A stretch of 64,000 nucleotides of DNA, taken from positions 8,411,409-8,475,408 of the forward strand of contig OY992839.1 of NCBI GenBank assembly GCA_963921425.1, given 5' to 3'. Positions within the stretch are counted from its first letter, which is position 1, and each line of letters opens with the position of its first letter. Positions 25,442 through 37,036 of this stretch are shown here, piece after piece. The DNA is from Dryas octopetala. Its lineage: Eukaryota; Streptophyta; Magnoliopsida; Rosales; Rosaceae. A program made the position numbers and the translations under genes. Under the pieces are notes generated by a model, which searched no databases, had not been told where the DNA came from, and saw only the letters and a program-made list of their open reading frames with translations.

Positions 25442-25575
25442 CCCAATAACCAATACACCAATACCCAACAGAGAAAGTTACACACCAACACATATATATC
25501 AAAGTTCCAATTAGATCATAGTTTGTTGCTTAATTTTCTTTAATTGTGTGACCAAGATATATACAAATATATATC

Positions 25576-25782
25576 ATGTCTGCAATGGTAGAGATATGGG
25601 TGAGCGAGCTTGCAAAGCTCAAAGACAAAGTGGAGGCCAAGAAGCAATTGTTGTTTTCCAAAGCCAAACAAGGAGATGATCATGGAAAAGTGGGTCAGAC
25701 TCAGACTCAGAAGGACTCTTCTTCTTCTACGCTTTCAGAGGCCACAGTGTGTTTGCTTATGGACCGCTTTGTGCCCTGGTGA
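25576..25782 (+). CDS. Small plant protein of unknown function (68 aa), paralogue of the 23.2-kb gene
   Basis: Complete 68-residue ORF starting MSAMVEIWVSELAKLKDKVE and ending SEATVCLLMDRFVPW. The first 30 residues could form an amphipathic, Lys/Glu-rich helix; the middle is Gln/Thr/Ser-rich; the end is a short conserved hydrophobic motif shared with the gene at 23222. I see no signal peptide, zinc ligands or transmembrane segment. A TATA box lies upstream. The family is not recognised and no function is assigned. The shared termini, same strand and close spacing point to a tandem duplication. Confidence 0.72.
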   Translation: MSAMVEIWVSELAKLKDKVEAKKQLLFSKAKQGDDHGKVGQTQTQKDSSSSTLSEATVCLLMDRFVPW

Positions 25783-26352
25783 TCAGCATATATAATTAAA
25801 CATGTTAATATTAAAATATAACATGTTTGATTAATTAATTAGTCTAGCTAGTAGTACCCTTGCGTATCATGTAATACTATTTACTTTGTTTTCTGATTCA
25901 TAATTGTTGATCACTTCCTTGACCTTGTAAATTGAGTCCATTTTTTTTAAGAAATCATAATTAATTGTAATTGGATTCAAAACTCATCACTGCTTTGGGC
26001 TTCTATATATTGTGATGTTTCTATTATCAATGAATATCCTGTTCCCCGGCCAAAACAAAAAATTCATCACTATTGCTCCATTAATTAGATTATTGCTACA
26101 TTGATTTCCAAGAGTTTTCTGTTTTCTTTTTTATTCCGAAAAAATATTCACTCTATGGCGTTTTAATGTTTGTGTTGATGGTTGTACAGAAAAGAACAAA
26201 ACACAGTCCTTCAAGACAAAAAATGATGGAATGGTAAAAAAAGGTTCATTCCAGGCCACTTTTATGCGCTGACAAAGATGAGCTTTGACTGTAGTTTGGG
26301 GACTTGGATCCCCTGCCAGATTGTTTGGTCCGATGATGACATGGTATGGCAG
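25783..26352. other. Intergenic region downstream of small-protein gene 2
   Basis: AT-rich sequence that probably includes the 3' UTR of the 25.6-kb gene. No ORF or repeat of note. Confidence 0.5.
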
Positions 26353-26615
26353 GAGAAATGTTTAAGCTAGTATCACATTTTTCCTGCCACTAGTTGAGTG
26401 ATCATATATTATAGAAAAGTAACAAGAAAAGATCAAAGGTTCACAAATGTGGGCAAAAGATAGAAAAGGAGTTAACATATTGTTCCAGTAAAAGAAGAAT
26501 GAATTAATATATAGTACTGTAGTTCTCTGTTCCTCTTATATGTGTGCATATATGCAATTAAGCTAATTGCTTTGTGCTGTTTGACTTAGTTATCTATGTG
26601 CATTGTTTCACTAAG
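26353..26615 (+). repeat. Dispersed repeat, copy 1 (second copy in an XLG intron)
   Basis: About 263 bp matching 31050-31311 in the same orientation with only scattered differences and small indels (shared blocks include CCACTAGTTGAGTGAT and GTGCTGTTTGACTTAG). The left end has a hairpin of GGCAGGAGAAATGT against ACATTTTTCCTGCC. No coding capacity. Confidence 0.8.
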
Positions 26616-26669
26616 TCGACAAGTTGCTGCAGCAGCCAAATCCTCGTCCACCTTCTTTCTGCAGCAGCC

Positions 26670-27007
26670 ATGGAGAGTGATGATGATGATGATGATTATT
26701 ATTATGATTATGATTATACATATGATTATACTTATGATTATTCTTATGATTATGATTATACTTAAGAATTTGATGATGATTATGATTATAATGATGATGT
26801 GGGTGATGAAATGACATGGAAGATGATGAAGATCTTCAGCAGCAGCAGGAACCAACAAATCATACTCATGATTATGATTATACTATTGATTATGATGATG
26901 ATTATGATTATAATATTGATGTGGGTGATGAAGATGACATGAAAGATGATGAAGATCTTATTATATTAGCTTTTCAGGTGGCTTCATCTTCCTTGAATAA
27001 TTTGTGA
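26670..27007 (+). pseudogene. Decaying Asp/Tyr-repeat ORF (GAT/TAT triplet expansion)
   Basis: From ATG 26670 the frame reads Asp, Tyr and Thr codons (MESDDDDDDYYYDYDYTYDY) and stops at 26763-26765. About 100 bp later a near-duplicate block in another frame gives a longer acidic ORF (26816-27007, ending SSLNNL). The two halves are an internal tandem duplication: both contain GATGATTATGATTATAAT followed by GTGGGTGATGAA, with a 1-nt difference that breaks the frame in the first. No family recognised. It may be a former acidic low-complexity protein or an expanded microsatellite that happens to be open. Confidence 0.35.
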
Positions 27008-27957
27008 ACCTATCGGAAATGCTACTTCCATTCCTACTTTCATAATTAAACTTCAAAGTTGAATCCAGAGTTGCATATTATAGATCATATGCTGGTAAAC
27101 TTGATTGGAAATCCTCCATTTAGCAGTAAAGAGTGTATATACTCTGTGTGTCTCATCATGTGATAAGGTCACGTGTTGAGAGACATAGAAACATCAATGA
27201 GAGACCTATACAATGGGTGTATACACCCATGGCAGGGAAGTTTCTTTCCATTTTGAGGTGTTATGATTCTTTATCAATCAGGTAACAAGGATCCTTGAAG
27301 AATCCTTGAGCAAATATTGTGTTTTTTTCTACACGCAAGCACATAATGTTACTGTATTTAGCAACCTTAATTAGGCCATATCATATAATGGGAATCTAAA
27401 GACAACCGGAGGAAAAGTACTCTGAGCAGTTACATGCTAAGAGCAGCCACTGGATATGTAAACTTGACATAGGAAAAATTGATAATCCTGGAAAAAGGGA
27501 AAGAGTTTTACATCCATTGCTGCAAATATATTCATAGCCTGGGCCTCCTGCAGGAGTCACAATTGACCGTCAACCATTGCTACCTGTTTCACAAACGGGT
27601 TGAAATTACCAACCATCAACACATTTGGGCATTTAGTTTCCTTCATTTCTAATCTTTTAGTGGGAAAAACCGAAAAGAACATATTTCTCTTTTTTAGACA
27701 AATATACTTTCAGATCAGCCCATTGGAACATTCTGTTGGGAGGAAATTAGGAAAGATCAACTTTTTTTTTTCTTCCAGTGCTAAATCTGCCGTGGCAACA
27801 TTGACACAAGTTATGAGAAGTAACAAAAATAATGGTAGAAAAGAATGTGAACTCTATTTTATTTCTTATATATATGAGTGTTTTCCCATACATGTATATA
27901 AAACATTTGCACAACAGTAATGGGTGCAGACCTTACAAGGCAGTTTTGCTCAGACAT
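27008..27957. other. Intergenic region downstream of XLG
   Basis: No gene seen. The last 100-200 bases (minus strand) probably form the XLG 3' UTR. Confidence 0.5.
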
Positions 27958-30900
27958 TTAAGTTGAAGAACTTGGCTCAATGCTAGCAGAAGAGAACTCA
28001 TTAATTAATCTGGGTACCTCTTCATCCGATTTTAGAATCTCACGAGCATATCTGAGAGCTTCATCTACAGTATCAGACTCTAACACAGTAACTTGTGAAA
28101 CAAACAACTTTCTATCTGTTAGAGAATGAAACAGTCTTTTGAACTTCACCGCAATATACTGGAAGGCTCGGTGAGCCAATGTGGGGCTATTACTGTTATT
28201 ATTGCTACTGTTGGGATTATGGCTGGTCACCGGATTGAAGTCATGAAACCATTCGCATCGAGAGAGAGGGGCTTGGTCGATCTTTTCTTCGAGCAGATCA
28301 AACTTGTTGAGTATCAGAAGGAAGTCTTTCTTATCAAAGGCTGGATGAGTAACAATAGTTTCAAAGAGCTGCTTACTTGCCATCATCTTGTTTATGGAAA
28401 CCCCATTACCATCTTCAGAGAAATCATCGTAGTCTGTCAATGCAACACAAAATAGGACCATATCAACATCTTCAAACATCTCCAAAAACTTGCAATTTCT
28501 TCCAAGGCTGCCGTGGTGCACTCTAATGAGTTCGAACCTGCAATTGATAAGTGGTAGATGCAAGTGAATACTCAACAATGAAAAGCATGCCGATGCATGT
28601 TAAAACTTATTTTGTTACCCTATTTGGTCAAACATTTTAACCATTTCAAGAAAATTCTTTTACAGCCCCCGTAGGAGGTAAAATATGATATGTCCAATAT
28701 TAGCCTGCTAAACTTTGAAACTTCAGTACCTAGGAAGAATACTTTTTTTTTTTTTTTTTTCTTGGTTAAAGATAAACAGAATACTTCAGTCACTGTTTTC
28801 AACAACTAAGGGACTGGACAAAAAAGGACCGTTCAATACTTTAAATTCAAGAACATATCTTGGAGCATGAAATTGCTATTTCCTGGATCTCAAGTACTTT
28901 ATTGATCAATTAGCATCAAAACTATTATCCTTGTGTGTTTTCCTTTAGTGGCAAAGCATATCATCCTATTTCACTAATTATTGTCCAAGTATTTGAAAAG
29001 TTTCATCCTTAACCATGAGTTACATAGTGTTGACTATTGATGACTAGTCCTGGTTAAAATTGACCAAAATTGCATAGCAATTCCTATCCATGGGGAAAAG
29101 CACACCAACAATAATTGTAATCAGCATCATTGACAGAGATTTGGCAAAAATCACACTTGATGATGAAAATTAAGGGATTTATTGCTGAAAGAGGAACACT
29201 AACCTTAGCAAAGGGTCATGCTGATAGTGAGGGTCCAGGGCGCTATTTTCTGCTGACCTGGGAAATGAAAATTCCATGCTAGAAAGGCTGTTGGATGTGT
29301 TGATTCCCTCAGCATACAAGATGTCCATGTCCGAAGGCTCGTAATCTGTCCTTGAAATCTCAACAGCCTGCACAGAAGACACATTTCAAATTGAATAACA
29401 AGTGCATATTATACAGATCACATATCATCCACATTCCACATTCATATCCAATTTTATCCACAAGATCAAATGAACATTATGTGCATATCAAATAATTGGA
29501 GATTTAAATGCTTAAGACTGAAAGAGAATAAAAAAAAAAGTTAAAAATAAGAGCTTGCACCTTGAGTATGTGTAAAAATAAGAGCTTGCACTTTGAGTAT
29601 GTGTATTAGCTAAAGATAGAGAACAGGATCACAGAGCGTGATCTTACCCGATTAAGAAAATAAGTGGCTGGTCTGGGTAGCATTTCTAATTCATTCCTCC
29701 GATTGTAGGTGGCTTGAATAGCAGGATCCTTCCACAACTCCTCAACCCATGGTGCATATTCACGAGTAGCCACTGGAAATATGGCTTCCAAATTACCCGA
29801 AACCATAACTTTAAGTAGCCAATCTGCAAAAGATTTCAATCTTGGGCCAATGCAATATGTTGTTTTATTGTCAAGCTGGCTTGTATTCCCTGTTGTCACA
29901 AAATAATTTCAGACAAGACTCCATAATGAATATACTGATGGCATAAATTTATACAACACGTAAGCATCTTACTTGCTGTTAATCTGTTCTTTGTAAGCTA
30001 AACGATACGTAATAATCAAATAACAAAAGGATGCATCAACTTATCAGGAAATCAAAAGATCGGTAACCCACAAGGAGCACCAAACATATTAAAAAAAAAA
30101 AAAAAAGATGTTATTCCAATACAAATGATGCTGAGTTGTCCAAAAACAAGCCAATATATGAGTTTGGATGCCAACATTTGAACAGTACTAGCCCGGATAA
30201 CAATAACACACGAAAAATTGATGGAAGGATTTAGAAGCTCAATGGTCACAAATAAATTGGATGGACAATTCATATTGCGGATAGAATCTCACAGCTGATG
30301 CAATAGTTTTTGTCCTGAATATGAGACATAAGACCAGGAAGATATAAATTGCGAAAAGACTATTCAGAAATTGTGAAATGAATCTCACCTGATGTTAAAA
30401 AAGATATGAATTGTATAAATTTGTCCCAGCATACAAGAGATTAATAAATATATATTAAATGGTTCACTAGAACAAAAAGGGAAAGTGATAGAAAATCAAA
30501 CAATAAAAAATAAATTCTAACATCTCATCTATATTTATCTAAGAACTCATATAGGAAATAATTTTGAAGGTATATCATCAAAATTTAATTTATTTTAAAG
30601 TTTGAAGGAATAGGAAAACTAACTTTAGTGCATGAAATGCTATCCATAACACAATTGTTATAGTTTGATGGACAAAAGGTCAAATCATATAAACTTAATG
30701 GAGTCAAGAAAACAAGGTGAAATCTGTTTTAATTGTACCTGAAGAAGGACCAGGTTGATCTAGAAGCTGTCCTTTTCTCTTCTCAACCAAACTTTCTTCT
30801 TCAAACCATTCACGCCCCTCAAGCAGCATACCAAGATAACTGTACAGTCTGCTTTGGATCATGAACTTAATATTTTGGCGCTCATCTTCAGAGAAAGGAA

Positions 30901-33606
30901 CATTATACAGAAACTTGGCCTAAAATAAATAAGTACTTAATGTCATAAAAAATCTAGGTATCAAGAAAAATTAATTTAGCGTATTAACTGGCATTATTAC
31001 TAGGCTACTAGGACTGTTTTCTATTGAACAAAATACACAACCACGTGCTGAGAAATGTTTAAGCTAGTACCACATTTTTCCTGCCACTAGTTGAGTGATT
31101 ATAATAGAAAAGTAACAAGAAAAGATCAAAGGTTCATATAACAAATGTGGCAGGGCAAAAGATAAAAAAGGGAGTTAGCATATTGTTCCAGTAAAAAAAT
31201 AATGAGTTATTATCTAGGTAGTTCTCTGTTTCTCTTATATGTGTCCATATAGCAAGTAAGTTAATTTGTTGTGCTGTTTGACTTAGTTATCTATGTGCAT
31301 GTTTTCACTAAATGTTTATTAACCGGAGAATAAAAGGTGAGATAGAAGTTCTAAGCAAAAGCACACTGCTGCTGATAAGATGCACTACGAGAAATAGATA
31401 GATACTACATGGTAGTGCATTATGAAAAATACACACATACACACATAGAAGTTTATATATGTTTGATGTATTTGTGTGTGTGTGCAGCTTCAACTGTTTA
31501 CAGGTATTAATATACTGAACATTAATTAGCAACAAGTTTCTTGAAGACTTGACGTAATGCCAATACTAGTTTGGCTGTCAAGTTATAGAGTTGATTACTA
31601 TCATCTAAGTTTTTCCACTACAAATAATTTTGTAAGACCACAGAGTTAAGCAATTGGAAATGTACCAATTAGGATATGAACTTAACAATATTAACAGATG
31701 TGTAATCATGTAATTCCCTCCACAAATGTCTTACCTGTTTAAATATAGCGCTCGTGCCAGATTTATGATATCCAACTAGAACAAGTTTGTTAAGCATTTT
31801 CTCTTCAACGGAGTTCGGGGGGTTCACTTCCTCGGCGGAAAGATGTGTAGAATCAATAGGAATTGGCAAAGACAAGACAGTACAAACCAGCTTTATTCTA
31901 GTCTGTAAAGAAGTACCATCACAGTTAAGGGATGTTTGATGCCATAAGATACATTAGAAAAGGCACGCAAGTCATTGCATATTTACATGCATACATACCT
32001 TGTCCCATATCTTTCCTTTTACTAAATTCATTCCCTCTTCCTGATAGGACCCATCTGCACTCACCCAGTAGTGAAGATTTCCTTCACATGGCACTCCGGC
32101 CAACTGCATAAGTTCAACAAAATGACATCAATATCATGTGATTTTCAAAGCTTATAATACCAATGAACGAGAATGAGTCCAGTGTATGAACCTTTAGCAT
32201 GAAGACCTCTAATTTAGTGATCTTCCGATTGTTTATCAATATATTTGTGTCCCCGCAACTAGCATCTCGCTTTAAGTGACCCCCAACACTCAGCTGGGGG
32301 CTAATAATTTGGCAAGGCCTGTGCCCTTCCTGTTCAATTAAATCAGGACAATTATCCAATTGTGGTGCAAGTTGCAATAATATAGAGGTTTAATATTAAT
32401 AAGCTGATAGAAGAATATAAAGTTTGAGCTGGGTTCAAATTTTACCTTTCCCCAAAAACCAGATACATTATCGTACCAATAGGATCCTGGTTTTAGCTTT
32501 TTTGGCGGGTTTTTGCAACCTTCCAATCGAACCAGCTCTTCTTGCGTAAGAGGATCACCATTCACAAAAACAAGATTGCCTGGCAGTTGATTTGCTTGGC
32601 ATAATGTCTCGGATTTCATTATCTGTTCAACTTCCAATTTAGTGAGAAGCCGCTTGAGCATCCTTGAACACTTGCCCAGCTTCCCTCGCCTTGACTCATC
32701 AATCTTAAAACCAATGCAAGTTACACATTTTCTTCCTTCTGGCATTGACCCCATTGCTTTCAGCACACAATTACAACAATACTTTGCACCACAAACGATG
32801 CAAACTTCCTTCTCAGTGAATCTGTTTCCTTTCTCACATCGATAGCACAGCCCTTTCTTCCCATGTCTCTCAACCTTTGGCCTCACTTGTACACTTCCAT
32901 CCCCATCAGTATGATCAAATCCTTCTTCCTGAACTATGTCATTCGAGTCAGGATCACGAAAAGTCACAGTTGATGGCCTTTTGACATGGTGAGGAGTATC
33001 CTCCACACAACCTTCATCTTTGCCAGAGAAAACCTCAGAGGAAAGACTGGGAGAGGTTGAACCAGACTCTGTTGATTCCCAAATAGCAGGGCTCATATAA
33101 CTTTGAAAGCCTTCAGCTTCATTACTACCATCAGGCAATTCCAGCCCATCCTCCAAGCTTCCAGAGAGCCGGCAAGAATAACCCAATCTTCCAGAGCCAC
33201 TAACTTTATCTGACAAAATAGAGACACCCTTTTCACCATTACTATGTGCCAATACAGCAGGGGTTACTGAATTGGAAGAAAGAATTGCTTTTGCTTCACT
33301 TCTAAGCTTTGACCCTTTGTTGCGTTTCTTGTTAGAGGGGTTGGAGTTTGCAATCGGTTGGATAACAGGGAGTGACAAATTGTGCAAGAGAGAAGCTGAA
33401 GACACTGGAGCAGCAATGGGGATTTGGTGAATGTCAATAGGAACTACATATGGGATGTCATCCACCATAGGAGGACCATGGTACTCTATAGCAAATGAGT
33501 ATTCCAACTCTGTGCTAAAATCTTCATGGTCATCACCATCATCATCAACAACAGGAGCTACACTTGAAGCCACAGCATGACTCAGTTTCCTCAAAAGCGT
33601 AGCCAT
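27958..33606 (-). CDS. XLG1: Extra-large guanine nucleotide-binding protein (XLG1/XLG2 type), 8 coding exons
   Basis: XLGs are plant G-alpha-like proteins that work with G-beta/gamma in hormone and immune signalling. Exons on the minus strand, 5' to 3': 33606-32446, 32329-32192, 32103-31999, 31902-31735, 30919-30739, 29889-29648, 29367-29204, 28537-27958. All phases agree, giving 2,739 nt and 912 residues, a typical XLG length. The N-terminus has the family motif [12 protein letters not shown], a basic NLS-like stretch ([10 protein letters not shown], about 88-98) and a Cys-rich zinc-binding region (about 254-305; CYRC, CIVC, CCNC, CVTC). The C-terminal half is a degenerate G-alpha domain: G1-like GYHKSGTS (about 510) replaces the canonical GKS loop, G4 NKFD is intact (about 797), and the G3 DxGGQ motif is absent. 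ATG 33604-33606 begins [10 protein letters not shown]. The [19 protein letters not shown] start argues against XLG3. XLG1 versus XLG2 is not certain. Confidence 0.92.
31050..31311 (+). repeat. Dispersed repeat, copy 2, inside an XLG intron
   Basis: Matches 26353-26615 in the same orientation. It lies in the 815-bp XLG intron between exons 4 and 5 and is opposite in sense to that gene. The direction of copying cannot be told from one pair. Confidence 0.8.
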
Positions 33607-34429
33607 ATTGGAGTTATGCAAAATCAGCACAAAGCAGGCAATTCCAATACCACAACTATCAATATCGAAAACCAATGAAGCTTAAGCATTTATTATGAAA
33701 ACCCTGAAGCAGAAACTAGGATTCCACACAACCCATCAAGCACGATTGAAAATTTTCACAAACTTATTAAGGAGAAACCATGGAATTTGAGCTCAAAGCC
33801 TCAAACACCTTCCACTTCCTCACCTTCCCCCAAACATAGAAACAAACAAGAAAGAACAGAGGGACTCTTACATGCAAGTAACAAGTGTGAGGACGCGGAC
33901 TAGAGAGAGAAGACTAAGGTGACCTTCCATTTTCTCTACGCGATGAAAGGAAATTGCTATGAATTTCGAACAAGTCAAAGCAAGAGAAACCAATTTTTGC
34001 ATACAAAATCTATGCGGACTGAGTCTTCAGCTGGGGGCTGGTATCTTGTGGAGTTAGGTGTAGGGAAGTATGTGTGTATTTCGCTTGTTTGAGTTCAATA
34101 CGACGCCGGCCGGATTAGGCAGGGGTATTTTTGTCCTTCACGTACGACAAAAGATGAGGTGCTTTTGTGCTTAAGTACCAGTAACTTGTACCCTTGTGAA
34201 TAAAACTTGTTTCCGTACGGTCACATGGTCAAATTTATTTATTTAATTTTTTCTTTGATAAACCCGTCAAATTTTTTGACGCAGTGAATTTTGTGACTTT
34301 TGTCGGTCTTGAACGAATGGAAATTTTCTGAGTCAAATGGAAATATATTTAATTCGTTTAACTTTATATTTTATTGGATAGAAATCATAGAATCATAGAA
34401 AGATGCTGCTTAAGTAATTATGTGAAAAG

Positions 34430-34522
34430 ACAAAGAAAGGTGTTGTTTAAGTTTAATGTAACAAAAATAACAAAGAAAGGTGTTGTTTAATGTAACCAAA
34501 AACAAAGAAAGGTGTTGTTTAA
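34430..34522 (+). repeat. Three copies of a 21-bp repeat
   Basis: ACAAAGAAAGGTGTTGTTTAA occurs at 34430-34450, 34470-34490 and 34502-34522 with variable spacers. A minor minisatellite with no evident function. Confidence 0.85.
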
Positions 34523-35115
34523 TGAAAAGCCCAACTATACTTGCATTAAAAGCCCATGAGCTATATAAAAGGGCCAACCCCAAACACAAATAACCCAAAT
34601 GAGTAAATTTGCTTGGATTATTATTAGATAGATAGATTCTATGACACTCTAGGTCTCTATAGATCACACTCATGAGTCATGAGTCTCATGACTTATAAAA
34701 AACTTAATGACATTTTTACCCTAATGTAAAACAACTAAAATGAGGAAATGATGTAAGCCCAAATAAGATGGACTATGCACAAATAAGTTCGATTACCTCT
34801 CCCAAATAAGAATTTGATCACTTTCAAGTGTTAATAGCTCCATATCATTGTTGATCAATTACATGCAAAAGTTTCAATACATGTAACTGACAAATAATTA
34901 CATGCGAGTTCGAACACTCAACCATTTTCCTTATGAAAGACGCAATCCTCCCTTTGCCCTCGCTCTCTTTCTCTTTCTTGCATATAATTCCTCTATTGCA
35001 TATTGCATGTATACATGCAATTTTTTTAGGGTGCTTTAATTAAAAATTTAAAATAAGAAAGAAATTTAACGCAAACCTCATCTGGTCCAAAACTTAAGAA
35101 ACTTAAACAGTCCAT

Positions 35116-35290
35116 CGAGCACTCACAGATGCATTTGTGCAACCTAAAATATGCATTTACAACCTAGAACCTGCATCTATAACCTAAGAAATTTTATCTA
35201 CAATCTAAAAAGATGCATCTGTAAGCTAAAAAAATGCATATGCAAACTAAAAATATGCAGATGCATTTGCATCCACCGAGCGCTCGGTAG
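35116..35290. repeat. Degenerate tandem repeat around GATGCAT with a terminal palindrome
   Basis: About six loose repeats of a 25-30-bp unit (GCATCTGTAACCTAAAAA-like) bounded by CGAGCACTC on the left and the palindrome ACCGAGCGCTCGGT on the right (35276-35289). It may be the core of a small unclassified element. No target duplication found. Confidence 0.6.
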
Positions 35291-36483
35291 TGTATTATTT
35301 CATCTTCATGCATGCATATATTAATAGATTAGGCTGAAACTTACTTTTTTAATTTGCTGGATTTTTAGTTAAAACTATTTAAAAAAATAACTTGAGAGTA
35401 ATTTATTAAATTTTTTATTGCACCTAGAATTCTCATGTCAATATCAATGCGTCCACCATATATTTTCTAGTTAGCCTAAAAGTTCAACCCATAATCTTTG
35501 GGCCGAAAAGCCCAAGACAAGCTCTTTTTTTTTTTTTCTCTGTTTGGTCTGAGCCCAACACAGTTGATTCATCAGCAATTAATTGCCTCCGAATCTATGT
35601 AGGACTTTTTAAAAATGTAATTATTAATTGGTACCCTTAATCGTCAATAAAATTCTAGTTTTTTTTTTTTCTTCTTTAATATATGTATGTTATAACTCCT
35701 GGCATGGCCATTGTTTGAATTATAGATGCCTATGCAGTCAATTATAATTCCAATTCCCACATTAATCCCCTTTACACACAAATTATTTGTATATTGCAAG
35801 AAATTTCTGTTTACACTCTGAGATGAATATAACTTTCATCTCACAATATTTATACAAGACTTACTACATATCAGAATATAAGAGGGACGTATATGTAATT
35901 CACACTCAACATGTATAATCATTTTTCCAATTCTGAGTTATTTTTCAACCTTTGAGCATGATAGATTAGACTTTACTGCAAGGACTGGGGATTATAGGTG
36001 GTTCATTCAATCACTTGTTAACTTTCGGCAGCTTGCATATTCAAGTCAAATTGAAGATCTTACCTGCAAACTTAAATGCATATATGCAATTTTTCAGAAG
36101 CCAGCTTTGCCTTCTCTTCAAGAAACTGCATAATTATGAATGAGTACGTGTGAAATGGGTGCTTAAGAAATTCAATTCACACCAATTTCAATGGACCAAA
36201 AACAAAGCAATTGACCATTTTGTGAGTTTTATTAGTATTTCAAAGTTCCACTACTTTTCTGCTTTGCTTCTCCTCAGCATATAGCTTGGTTGTGTTTCAT
36301 TTTCTTTCCAGGTACCAAGAAAACAATCAAAACAAAATCACAGTACTAGAACCCAAACATGCATATAGGATGTATTTGCTTTCATTGATTTAGTTTTATT
36401 ATAAAATGAACCTCACAAACAATGTACATACTGTAATATTTACAACCCTTAACATCAAAGTATACAATATTTTTCTTGCATAA

Positions 36484-37036
36484 TTGAACTCCAAACAGAA
36501 CGTACTAATTAACTATATATATATAGTCTATACAAAACCAAAAAAAGAAAACCCTTCAACTCTTTACTCTTGTACGTATACCGAAGCTGTTGGTATGTGG
36601 CCAAATTTTCAAGTGATTGAGAAGGAAATAAAACTAATATTGTTGTTTGGGGACAAAGTAAAATCCTATATTTGTGGCAACAGTACTTGCTAGGCTGTGA
36701 GTAAAACATGGTCCGTTTTGCATTTGCATCATGTTGAGGCTCATGCAACAACAGCCTAATTGGAACCATCTGCTTCTCTTGTACCATATTCATGCATTCA
36801 TGGGAGGCCTCCTTTTCAAGGCAAACTCATCAGGTGGAGGTCATCCAGCATGCATGGACCACTGGACGGTGCCCTTCATCTTCATCTATTGCTTTGGCGC
36901 GTTATATTCTAGGATAGGGACCACCACCGTACCAGACAAAACACACAGAATCTTCTGCCACAGCGCGTGCTCTACACGTTCATTCAACGAGCGTTACTCT
37001 ATCCGTACTCTCTATCTTTAGCTACATCGCAACCTG
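36484..37036 (-). other. Probable 3' UTR and downstream region of the WD40 gene
   Basis: Sequence just 3' of the WD40 stop codon is more GC-rich than ordinary intergenic DNA near the gene (36700-37036). Short ORFs here are not credible. Confidence 0.45.

Larger units (their letters stand above)
33607..36483. other. Intergenic region upstream of XLG
   Basis: 33607 to about 33950 is likely the XLG 5' UTR and core promoter. Further out are three copies of a 21-bp repeat (34430-34522) and a degenerate tandem repeat ending in a palindrome (35116-35290). No gene seen. Confidence 0.5.

Noticed and set aside
26586..26858. Ile- or His-repeat ORFs antisense to the Asp/Tyr repeat
   Set aside because: Mirror readings of the GAT/TAT repeat.
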